Below are positions 1-6,132 of a stretch of DNA of 7,495 nucleotides, piece by piece. The position numbers and the translations under genes are program-made. The stretch's first letter is position 1. Each line of letters opens with the position of its first letter. Source of the DNA: Acidobacteriota bacterium (GTDB lineage Bacteria > Acidobacteriota > Blastocatellia > Pyrinomonadales > Pyrinomonadaceae). A model generated the notes under the pieces. It searched no databases, was not told the origin of the DNA, and was given only the letters and a program-made list of their open reading frames with translations. The DNA lies in contig JACCRD010000220.1 in the NCBI GenBank assembly GCA_013813755.1, forward strand, positions 1-7,495, read 5' to 3'.

Positions 1-2531
1 GTCGAAGACTGCCCTATTTTGATGTAGCCGAGACCGACATCGAGCAGAGTTTGCAGCTTTTGTTTTATTTGCGGAATGTTTTCGAGGATCGGCAGAGCGT
101 CTTCGATTGTTGTGTCGAGCAGATTGGCAATCGAGAAACCTTTGTATTTGACCGATAAAGTTTCACGGTTGTAACGCGCGCCGCGGCAAACGTCGCACAA
201 AACATAGACATCCGGCAGAAAATTCATTTCGATGCGCTTCATTCCGTCGCCGTCGCACGCCGCGCATCGTCCGCCTTTAACATTGAAAGAAAACCTTCCG
301 GCTTTGTAGCCGCGTTCTCTGGATTCGGGCAAAAGCGCGTAAAGTTCGCGCAGAGGCGTGAAAAGTCCCGTGTAAGTCGCCGGATTTGAGCGCGGCGTTC
401 TGCCAATCGGCGTCTGGTCAATCTCGATAATTTTATCAACCAGTTCAAGCCCTTCAATTGAATCGTGCTCGAGCGCTTCCGCCGAAGATTTATTGACAAA
501 ACGCGCCAGAGCAGGATAAAGAATATCATCGACAAGCGTTGATTTTCCCGAACCGGAAACTCCGGTCACGACCGTTAAAAGTCCGAGCGGAAAAGTGACG
601 TCGATATTTTTAAGATTATGCGCTCGCGCTCCTTTGACAGTAATATTTTTGCCGTTCGCCGTGCGGCGGATTTGTGGAACTTCGATTTTTAATTTGCCGG
701 AGAGATATTTGCCCGTCAACGAATTTTTATTTTTGATAATTTCCTTCGGTGTTCCGACCGCGACGACTTCCCCACCGTGCGTTCCGGCGAGCGGTCCGAG
801 GTCAATCACAAAATCGGCGTTTTCAATCGTTTCTTCATCGTGTTCGACGACCAGAACCGTGTTGCCCAAATCTCTAAGTTCGCGCAGAGTTCCGAGCAGT
901 TTTTGATTGTCTCGCGGATGAAGTCCAATTGAAGGCTCGTCCAAAACATAAAGTACACCACGCAGCTGCGAGCCGATTTGGGTCGCCAGGCGGATGCGCT
1001 GACCTTCGCCGCCGCTTAAAGTCTGCGATGCGCGGTCAAGCGTCAAATAACCCAATCCGACCGACTGAAGGAATTTGAGACGATCCCGAATTTCGCGCAG
1101 AACCAGCCCGGCAATTTTTTCTTCGCGCTCTTTTAATTTTATTTCAGTTGATTTTTCAAGCGATTCGTCAATTGTCAAACTAACGTAATCATCAATTCCG
1201 AGTCCGCCGACTTTAACCGCTAAACTCTCTGGCTGTAGGCGTTTACCGTGACATTCATCACATTGAACTGGAGAAACTAAGTCTTCAAGCGCCTCGCGGA
1301 TTTTCTCCGAAGGCGGATTTTCAAGCCGCTCACGCATTGCCCGCAAAGCACCTTTCCAATCCGCTTCGTAAACATAAGTTCCCTGCCGAAACGTCAAACG
1401 TTTTTTTGTTCCGTAAAAAAATGCGTCGCGAATCTCTTCCGGTAAATCAACAAACGGAGTTTCAGCAAATAATTTACTTTTGCCTTTTACTTTTTTACTT
1501 TTGCCTTCCGCCTCGTTCCAATCAGTTAATTTATCAACATCGGTAAATTTTTCAATAATTGCGGTCAGAGCCGTCTGTAAAAATTTCGCTCCCTGTTTGT
1601 CCGCCTCACCGAGAAATGTGAGTTTTCCGATTGCCTGGCTTTCGTTCGGTACAATTTTCGATGGAATAATTTCCAGAACCGTTCCTAAACCCTGACAGCG
1701 TTTACACGCACCGTACGAAGAATTGAACGAGAAGGAGCGTGGTTCAAGTTGAGCAATGTTGATACCGCAATTGACACACGCCATTTTTTCCGAGTAGAGT
1801 TTTTCTTCGCCGTCAACCACTGATATTAAAACCGCGCCGCCGGTAATTTGAAGGGCGGTTTTGACCGATTCCGTGAGCCGTTCTTTAATTCCTTCTTTGA
1901 TCAGAAGGCGATCAACAACCACTTCGATCGTATGATTTTTGCGTTTGTCGAGCTTTATTTCCTCGTCGAGCGAGCGAAGTTCGCCGTCGATACGCGCACG
2001 AATAAAACCGTCTTTGTGAAGTTTTTCGAGTTCTTTTTTGAATTCGCCTTTGCGCCCCCGTACCAGCGGAGCAAGAATCATCACACGCTCACCTTCCGGC
2101 AGCTCTAAAATACTCGTAACAATTTGTTCAACTGATTGGCGCGTAATCGGCGAACCGCACTGATGACAATGCGGCTGACCGATCGATGAAAAAAGCAGCC
2201 GCAGATAATCGTAAATTTCGGTTACCGTGCCGACCGTCGAACGAGGGCTCCGCGAAACAGTTTTTTGCTCGATCGAAATGGCAGGCGAAAGCCCTTCAAT
2301 CGAATCGACATCAGGCTTTTCCAGCTGGTCGAGAAACTGCCGCGCATAAGCCGAAAGCGATTCAACATAGCGGCGCTGCCCTTCGGCATAAATCGTATCG
2401 AAAGCTAAACTCGATTTCCCTGAACCCGAAAGCCCCGTGATAACCGTTAATTGATCGCGCGGAATCTCGACATTAATATTTTTTAGATTGTGCTGTCGCG
2501 CACCGCGAACCGTAATTTTTTTGATGCTCAT
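1..2531 (-). CDS. uvrA: UvrA, excinuclease ABC subunit A (3' end cut by window edge)
   Basis: UvrA is the damage-sensing ATPase of nucleotide excision repair; it dimerises, loads UvrB at lesions and acts on DNA in the cytoplasm. The frame is open from ATG 2531 to the left edge, giving 843 complete codons. Visible parts in order: Walker A GLSGSGKSS (residues 33-41); a UvrB-binding region around 120-250; a first zinc module with C252, C255, C276 and C279; ABC signature LSGGEGQR (505-512); Walker B ending LDEP (D531, E532); second Walker A GVSGSGKST (657-665); and second zinc module C756, C759, C779, C782. The family is about 940 residues, so roughly the last 100, including the second signature and Walker B, lie outside the window. 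The start is supported by the family-typical N-terminus MSIKKITVRGARQHNL. No good Shine-Dalgarno precedes it. I see no frameshift. A short Lys-rich repeat insertion lies at residues 343-353. No recognisable LexA box was found upstream. Confidence 0.98.
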   Translation of the reverse strand, partial: MSIKKITVRGARQHNLKNINVEIPRDQLTVITGLSGSGKSSLAFDTIYAEGQRRYVESLSAYARQFLDQLEKPDVDSIEGLSPAISIEQKTVSRSPRSTVGTVTEIYDYLRLLFSSIGQPHCHQCGSPITRQSVEQIVTSILELPEGERVMILAPLVRGRKGEFKKELEKLHKDGFIRARIDGELRSLDEEIKLDKRKNHTIEVVVDRLLIKEGIKERLTESVKTALQITGGAVLISVVDGEEKLYSEKMACVNCGINIAQLEPRSFSFNSSYGACKRCQGLGTVLEIIPSKIVPNESQAIGKLTFLGEADKQGAKFLQTALTAIIEKFTDVDKLTDWNEAEGKSKKVKGKSKLFAETPFVDLPEEIRDAFFYGTKKRLTFRQGTYVYEADWKGALRAMRERLENPPSEKIREALEDLVSPVQCDECHGKRLQPESLAVKVGGLGIDDYVSLTIDESLEKSTEIKLKEREEKIAGLVLREIRDRLKFLQSVGLGYLTLDRASQTLSGGEGQRIRLATQIGSQLRGVLYVLDEPSIGLHPRDNQKLLGTLRELRDLGNTVLVVEHDEETIENADFVIDLGPLAGTHGGEVVAVGTPKEIIKNKNSLTGKYLSGKLKIEVPQIRRTANGKNITVKGARAHNLKNIDVTFPLGLLTVVTGVSGSGKSTLVDDILYPALARFVNKSSAEALEHDSIEGLELVDKIIEIDQTPIGRTPRSNPATYTGLFTPLRELYALLPESRERGYKAGRFSFNVKGGRCAACDGDGMKRIEMNFLPDVYVLCDVCRGARYNRETLSVKYKGFSIANLLDTTIEDALPILENIPQIKQKLQTLLDVGLGYIKIGQSS
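1473..1507. repeat. Heptameric low-complexity repeat inside uvrA
   Basis: Five consecutive 7-mers read TTTACTT, TTGCCTT, TTACTTT, TTTACTT, TTGCCTT on the plus strand. A 12-bp unit TTTACTTTTGCC occurs exactly twice (1473-1484 and 1494-1505), offset by 21 bp. Because 21 is a multiple of three, the uvrA frame is kept, and the tract encodes GKSKKVKGKSK at UvrA residues 343-353. The tract falls after the first zinc module and before the first ABC signature, in the region of the UvrA insertion domain. Similar heptameric tandem repeats are known as dispersed low-complexity elements in some bacterial genomes, for example the STRR repeats of cyanobacteria. Whether this one is dispersed in this genome cannot be seen here. 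Confidence 0.8.
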
Positions 2532-2574
2532 TCTTGTTCTATAGATAAAAATATCGTGTATTGACGAAACGATT

Positions 2575-2583
2575 ATTTTATCA
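2575..2583 (-). promoter_or_regulatory. Possible extended -10 promoter of uvrA
   Basis: Read on the minus strand, this site is TGATAAAAT: a TG extension, one base, then TAAAAT, which matches TATAAT at five of six positions. It lies about 43 bp upstream of the uvrA start codon. No good -35 element sits 17-18 bp further upstream, which extended -10 promoters can tolerate. The same 11-mer TGATAAAATAA also precedes lon. In AT-rich DNA such a match can arise by chance. Confidence 0.35.
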
Positions 2584-2675
2584 ATTTGAACAAGCAAAGA
2601 AAAGCACAAAAATCAAGGGAACCGAATACTAAAAACAAATAATCATCATTAAAATTTTCCATTAGCAATTTCAGT

Positions 2676-2691
2676 AATTCGGTATAAAAAA
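2676..2691 (+). repeat. 16-bp direct repeat, copy 1
   Basis: The sequence AATTCGGTATAAAAAA occurs here and again, exactly, at 2785-2800. It is preceded by GCAATTTCAGTA (2665-2675 plus the next base), a motif that recurs nearly unchanged after the second copy. This suggests a degenerated duplicated block. It could be a regulatory site or a remnant of local duplication. Confidence 0.7.
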
Positions 2692-2753
2692 TTATGCGGA
2701 ATTGTCAGTTTCTCGATGAAGAAAAGCAAAACTCTTGTGAAATCAAATTTTTA

Positions 2754-2783
2754 TTGACTTCTGGTCGTAAAACAGAATATAAA
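2754..2783 (+). promoter_or_regulatory. Sigma70-like promoter for the secreted-protein gene
   Basis: TTGACT (2754-2759) matches the -35 consensus at five of six positions. After an 18-bp spacer, TATAAA (2778-2783) matches the -10 consensus at five of six. Transcription would begin near 2790, inside the second copy of the 16-bp repeat, giving a leader of roughly 65 nt before the ATG at 2857. The repeat's placement over the likely start site would suit an operator, but that is inference. Confidence 0.5.
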
Positions 2784-2784
2784 G

Positions 2785-2800
2785 AATTCGGTATAAAAAA
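2785..2800 (+). repeat. 16-bp direct repeat, copy 2
   Basis: This is the exact second copy of AATTCGGTATAAAAAA, 109 bp downstream of the first. It sits immediately after the putative -10 box of the plus-strand gene and is followed by GCAATTCAGTA (2804-2814), a one-base-shorter version of the motif that precedes copy 1. Confidence 0.7.
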
Positions 2801-2824
2801 ACTGCAATTCAGTAGAATACAAAG

Positions 2825-3389
2825 TTGGGGCTTTTTGGTGCAATAGAGATTCTTTTATGAAAAAAATGATTAGAACCTGTATTTTACTCTTGGTAGTTTT
2901 GTTGCTAGCTCCAGCAATTATTTCTGCTCAAACTTCTCGTTCTACAGCCGTTGTTGCAAATAAACGTTGGCAACAATTTTGGGTAAAATTTAATCAGGCT
3001 GTAAAAAAGAAAGACCGTGTAGGCTTGAGAGAAATGATGTCGGATGATTTTGATGACCACGGCGGCGGCAGTCCTGCTGAAGATTATGTCAAAGACGTAT
3101 TCTCGAAGAGACTGAGCCGTGAGTATCGCTTGGCATTAGCATCGGGCACAAAACTTTTTGATTATGATGATAGACCATCACGCATTACAAAACGCGGAGA
3201 ATACCCGCAACTTATTTTTATATACAGTAAAGATAAAGTGTGGCAATGGGCGGCGATGATGGGAGATTAGTTAAACCCGACGCGCCCAACAATTCAATGG
3301 ACGTGAGGGCAAAACAGTCACTCTTTAAAATCTTGCGTGGTTAATTCTACGTTGCGCGTATCTGGTTTTGCCCCACGTCATCTCAACCG
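2825..3389 (+). mobile_element. Candidate solitary integron-type gene cassette
   Basis: The layout matches that of an integron cassette: a boundary-like GTTGGGG at 2824-2830 (consensus GTTRRRY, last base off), a leader of about 32 bp, one small gene, and an attC-like imperfect palindrome starting 13 bp after the stop codon. Inserted cassettes take the bases after their final G from the recipient site. That would explain why the right-hand box (GTTGTTC) departs from consensus while the left-hand attC box (GCCCAAC) is perfect. The total would be about 565 bp, a usual cassette size. The proposed insertion point lies just after the lon stop codon, in the lon-uvrA gap. No integrase or second attC site is visible in the window. 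This is a structural inference and could be coincidence. Confidence 0.35.
2857..3270 (+). CDS. Small exported protein, probable NTF2-like (SnoaL/DUF4440-type) domain
   Basis: This 137-aa protein begins with a clear signal peptide: basic MKKMIR, a hydrophobic core at about residues 8-22, and likely cleavage after A24 (IISA|QT). It should therefore be exported to the periplasm or beyond. The mature part opens with a helix WQQFWVKFNQAVKKKD (38-53) followed by LREMMSDDFDDHG (57-69), the pattern seen at the start of NTF2-like domains. It ends with a strand-like LIFIYSKDKVWQWAAM (119-134). At about 113 residues after cleavage, the length suits a single NTF2-like fold, but no catalytic residues can be assigned and the function is unknown. 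The start is the first ATG, with weak AGAGA (2845-2849) seven bases upstream. The gene opposes both neighbours, has its own promoter-like sequence and is followed by an attC-like hairpin. Confidence 0.85.
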   Translation: MKKMIRTCILLLVVLLLAPAIISAQTSRSTAVVANKRWQQFWVKFNQAVKKKDRVGLREMMSDDFDDHGGGSPAEDYVKDVFSKRLSREYRLALASGTKLFDYDDRPSRITKRGEYPQLIFIYSKDKVWQWAAMMGD

Positions 3390-3395
3390 TTGTTC
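3284..3395 (+). other. attC-like imperfect palindrome (candidate cassette recombination site)
   Basis: GCCCAAC (3284-3290) fits the attC R'' consensus RYYYAAC. It pairs at five of seven positions with GTTGTTC (3389-3395) at the far end. Inside, ATG (3297-3299) pairs with CAT (3379-3381), and 3301-3315 pairs with 3365-3378, leaving G3300 and A3306 unpaired on the left arm. The 49-nt region between the arms corresponds to the variable terminal structure. The overall length of 112 nt, the outer boxes split from the inner arm by mismatched spacers, and extra bases on one arm are all attC traits. Neither direction shows a T-tract after the stem, so it is a poor intrinsic terminator. The right box is two bases off GTTRRRY. 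The alternative is a hairpin between convergent genes that affects mRNA ends. Confidence 0.45.
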
Positions 3396-3396
3396 T

Positions 3397-5826
3397 TTAC
3401 TCATTGGTTGCCGAAATTTCATTAGATGTCGTATCGGTCGCCCAAATTTGCGGAGTTTCAGTGTCAAGTTGCTCATTCTTTGGCTTCTCCTCCAATGAGA
3501 TTTGCAAAACTTCATCAATCGTTTCTACCGTGTGAATCGTCAAATCTTCGCGCACTTCTTCGGGAATATCGGTTAAATCCTTTTCGTTATCTTTTGACAA
3601 AATAATCGTCCTTAAACCGAAACGATGAGCGGCGAGCATTTTTTCTTTAACTCCGCCAATCGGCAAAACTTTCCCGCGCAGAGTTATTTCGCCGGTCATC
3701 GCCACATCGTGTCGCGCCGCTTTTCCGGTTAGAGCTGAAACCATCGCTGTGGCAAGCGTGATTCCGGCGGAGGGTCCGTCTTTCGGAATCGCGCCTTCCG
3801 GAACGTGGATATGCAAATCTTTTTTGTGAAAATTCTTTTCGTCGATGCCGAGCGATTCAGCGCGCGTGCGGATACAGGTCAGCGCGGCGTGTGCCGATTC
3901 CTGCATAACCTCGCCCAGCTTTCCGGTTAGGCGAACGCTGCCGCGACCCTTTACGAGAGTGGCTTCGACCTGCAAAACCTCGCCGCCGACTTCCGTCCAC
4001 GCCAAGCCATTAACCAAGCCGATTTCACTTTTCCGGGCAATGTCCTGTTTCCGGAAACGAATTGTGCCAAGCAGTTCCCGCACCTTTTCAGCGTTTATTA
4101 CTTCCTTAAAATCAGACGCTTTATCGGCAGAGACAAATTTTCTGGCGACTTTGCGCAGACACGAACTCAGTTCTCTCTCCAAATTACGAACGCCCGCTTC
4201 ACGCGTGTAATGCCGGATAACTTCTAAAACTCCGTCATCCGTAAATTTTACTTTATCGACATCTAAACCGTTTCCCTCGGCTTGTTTCGGAATCAGATGG
4301 CGTTTGGCAATCTGCGCTTTTTCAAGTTCCGTGTAGCCTGAAAGATTGAGTATTTCCAGACGATCCTGGAGCGCCGCCGGAATTGTGTGCAGAACATTTG
4401 CCGTGGCAATAAAAAAAACCTGCGATAAATCGTAATCAACATCTAAATAATGATCGCGAAATGTATTGTTTTGTTCCGGGTCGAGAACTTCGAGCAGCGC
4501 CGCGCTCGGGTCGCCGCGAAAATCTTTGCCGAGTTTATCGACTTCATCGAGCAAAATCACCGGGTTAATTGTTCCGGCGCGTTTCATCAGCTGAACGATT
4601 TGACCGGGCAGCGCGCCGATATAAGTCCGTCGATGACCGCGAATTTCCGCTTCATCGTGCACGCCACCCAGTGATAGACGAACAAATTTTCTGCCCGTCG
4701 CATTGGCGATTGATTTCCCCAAAGATGTTTTTCCGACTCCGGGCGCGCCGACAAAACAAAGAATTGTGCCTTTCGGATTTTTAACCAATTGCCGGACGGC
4801 GAGGTACTCTAAAATTCTTTCTTTAATTTTTTCCAAACCATAATGATCTTCGTTTAAAACATTTTCGGCTTCCGATAAATCATTAATTTCATCAGACGTA
4901 TTTTTCCACGGAACATTGATCAGCCAATCAAGATACGAACGCGCAACTGTGCCTTCGGCGGACATCGGCGGCATCGCTTCGAGGCGCGAAAATTCCTGCA
5001 AAGCTTTTTCTTTGGCTTCTTCGGTCATTCCCGCTTCTTCGATTTTTTTCTTCAGTTCATCAAGTTCCGCTTTATCGTCCTTACGCCCAAGTTCTTTGTG
5101 AATCGACTTCATCTGCTCATTCAAATAATACTCGCGCTGATGCTTGTCCATTTGCTTTTTGGTGCGCGTGTGAAGAGCGCGGTCAAGCTGTTTTTTCTCA
5201 ATTTCCATTTCAAGAATGTCCGCCAATTTTTGCAGACGATCCTGGACACTGAAAATTTCCAGCAATTCCTGTTTCTCTTCAACCGGAATCCGCAGATGCG
5301 AACTCATCGCGTCAGAAATTTGCGCGGCGGAAATTCCTCTCAAGCTTGTATGGAGCGCGTCCGTATAAGCATCCGGCGATGCGCGCATCAGTTGTTCGAC
5401 CAGAGTATGAATTTTTTGAAGCAAACCATCGGTTTGAAAGCCCGACTCATCAACTGAAGTGATGCGGCGGACAAGCGCGAAAAACATTCCTTCGTCGTCT
5501 TTTTCAAAACGAACCGCCTGTCCGCGCTCGCGTCCTTCGACGACAACTTTTATCTGACCGTTATCCTGTTTCTGCGCCTGCAAAATTCTGCCGAGCGTTC
5601 CGATCGAATATATTTGTTCCGGGTTTGGCTCATCGACCGTAGCGTCGTGCTGGGTCGCCAGAAAAATATTTTTCTCGCCTGACATAGCCTGTTCTAAAGC
5701 CTTGACCGAACTTGTTCGCCCGATCTTAAAAGCTACTTTGGTAAAAGGGAAAATAACGACATCTCGGATCGGAACCATCGGGAAACGCGAAATATCAGTT
5801 GGCATCTGGTCTGTAAATTCTTGCAT
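3397..5826 (-). CDS. lon: LonA, ATP-dependent serine protease
   Basis: Lon is a cytoplasmic AAA+ protease that unfolds and degrades misfolded and short-lived regulatory proteins as a hexamer. The 809-aa product is complete. It shows the LON substrate-binding domain from about residue 14 (FPMVPIRDVVIFP), a charged coiled-coil region at about 205-290, and an AAA+ module with Walker A GAPGVGKT (360-367) and Walker B LLDEVD (D427, E428). The peptidase domain has PKDGPSAG with catalytic S686 and, 43 residues on, K729 in GGVKEK; this is the same Ser-Lys spacing as in E. coli Lon. After about residue 782 comes a hydrophilic, acidic tail ending EISATNE, which makes it longer than the 784-aa E. coli enzyme. 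AAAGAG lies 11 bases before the chosen ATG; M8 is a possible alternative start. No CIRCE element or clear heat-shock promoter was seen upstream. Confidence 0.98.
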   Translation of the reverse strand: MQEFTDQMPTDISRFPMVPIRDVVIFPFTKVAFKIGRTSSVKALEQAMSGEKNIFLATQHDATVDEPNPEQIYSIGTLGRILQAQKQDNGQIKVVVEGRERGQAVRFEKDDEGMFFALVRRITSVDESGFQTDGLLQKIHTLVEQLMRASPDAYTDALHTSLRGISAAQISDAMSSHLRIPVEEKQELLEIFSVQDRLQKLADILEMEIEKKQLDRALHTRTKKQMDKHQREYYLNEQMKSIHKELGRKDDKAELDELKKKIEEAGMTEEAKEKALQEFSRLEAMPPMSAEGTVARSYLDWLINVPWKNTSDEINDLSEAENVLNEDHYGLEKIKERILEYLAVRQLVKNPKGTILCFVGAPGVGKTSLGKSIANATGRKFVRLSLGGVHDEAEIRGHRRTYIGALPGQIVQLMKRAGTINPVILLDEVDKLGKDFRGDPSAALLEVLDPEQNNTFRDHYLDVDYDLSQVFFIATANVLHTIPAALQDRLEILNLSGYTELEKAQIAKRHLIPKQAEGNGLDVDKVKFTDDGVLEVIRHYTREAGVRNLERELSSCLRKVARKFVSADKASDFKEVINAEKVRELLGTIRFRKQDIARKSEIGLVNGLAWTEVGGEVLQVEATLVKGRGSVRLTGKLGEVMQESAHAALTCIRTRAESLGIDEKNFHKKDLHIHVPEGAIPKDGPSAGITLATAMVSALTGKAARHDVAMTGEITLRGKVLPIGGVKEKMLAAHRFGLRTIILSKDNEKDLTDIPEEVREDLTIHTVETIDEVLQISLEEKPKNEQLDTETPQIWATDTTSNEISATNE

Positions 5827-6132
5827 AAGTTATAAAACTCTTTGATTACGGAAATTTATTTTATCAGCGGAATAATGTTTTTTTGCCTCGACACTTTTAA
5901 ATTTAGAATATCTTGGAAACAATCAGCTAGCATACCGTCTGAAATAAAGCCGATGAAATATTCTGTATCAATAAAATTAGAACGTGCAACTTTAAAGATA
6001 AAAGTTTGAAAATACATTTGCAAGTTTCAACAATTTCAAGATTTAGACCATTGACGGGCAAACAATTTTGTTACTCAAACAACAGCTCTTCTAAAAATCC
6101 TTGTGGCGAATCTTTAATTTATTATTTTTGAA
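5827..6132. other. AT-rich gap between pgk and lon
   Basis: This 306-bp gap separates the pgk stop from the lon start. It contains a possible extended -10 for lon and a weak 5-bp palindrome (AACAA/TTGTT near 6061-6072), but no convincing intrinsic terminator for pgk. A 53-codon minus-strand frame (6017-5856) starting MYFQTFIFK has no ribosome binding site and overlaps a 44-codon plus-strand frame (5875-6009). I do not recognise either and regard them as probably non-coding. No tRNA or repeat was found. Confidence 0.6.
5858..5866 (-). promoter_or_regulatory. Possible extended -10 promoter of lon
   Basis: On the minus strand the site reads TGATAAAAT, an extended -10 with five of six matches in the hexamer, about 31 bp upstream of the lon ATG. 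The surrounding 11-mer TGATAAAATAA is identical to one upstream of uvrA. No convincing -35 box is present. The leader would be short, with weak AAAGAG (5838-5843) as ribosome binding site. Confidence 0.35.

Larger units (their letters stand above)
2532..2856. other. AT-rich gap between uvrA and the secreted-protein gene
   Basis: This divergent intergenic stretch holds the 5' regions of uvrA (leftward) and of the plus-strand gene at 2857. It contains two copies of a 16-bp direct repeat, a sigma70-like promoter toward the right, a possible extended -10 toward uvrA, and a GTTGGGG sequence near the right end. I see no credible protein-coding frame, tRNA or strong hairpin. It is visibly richer in A and T than the flanking genes. 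Confidence 0.7.

Noticed and set aside
239..535. 98-codon minus-strand frame within uvrA
   Set aside because: It is out of frame with uvrA, whose zinc module and second Walker A region occupy the same DNA.
1340..1400. Apparent frameshift in uvrA near the homopolymer runs
   Set aside because: A careful reading keeps the frame: GTKKRLTFRQGTYVYEADWKG follows smoothly and matches the UvrA family, so the gene is intact.
2532..2700. LexA (SOS) box upstream of uvrA
   Set aside because: Neither the CTGT-N8-ACAG type nor the GAAC-N4-GTTC type is present in the gap.
3301..3378. Bidirectional rho-independent terminator
   Set aside because: The stem is long with a 49-nt loop, and neither side is followed by a run of T, so a typical intrinsic terminator is unlikely.
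3845..5457. Several plus-strand open frames of 60-120 codons opposite lon
   Set aside because: They are antisense to a complete, well-conserved gene, show no family motifs and have no convincing start signals.
6071..6118. Minus-strand peptide ending GFLEELLFE before a stop, as a possible gene remnant
   Set aside because: Only 15 codons are open, closed upstream by two stops, with no start codon; too short to support a pseudogene.
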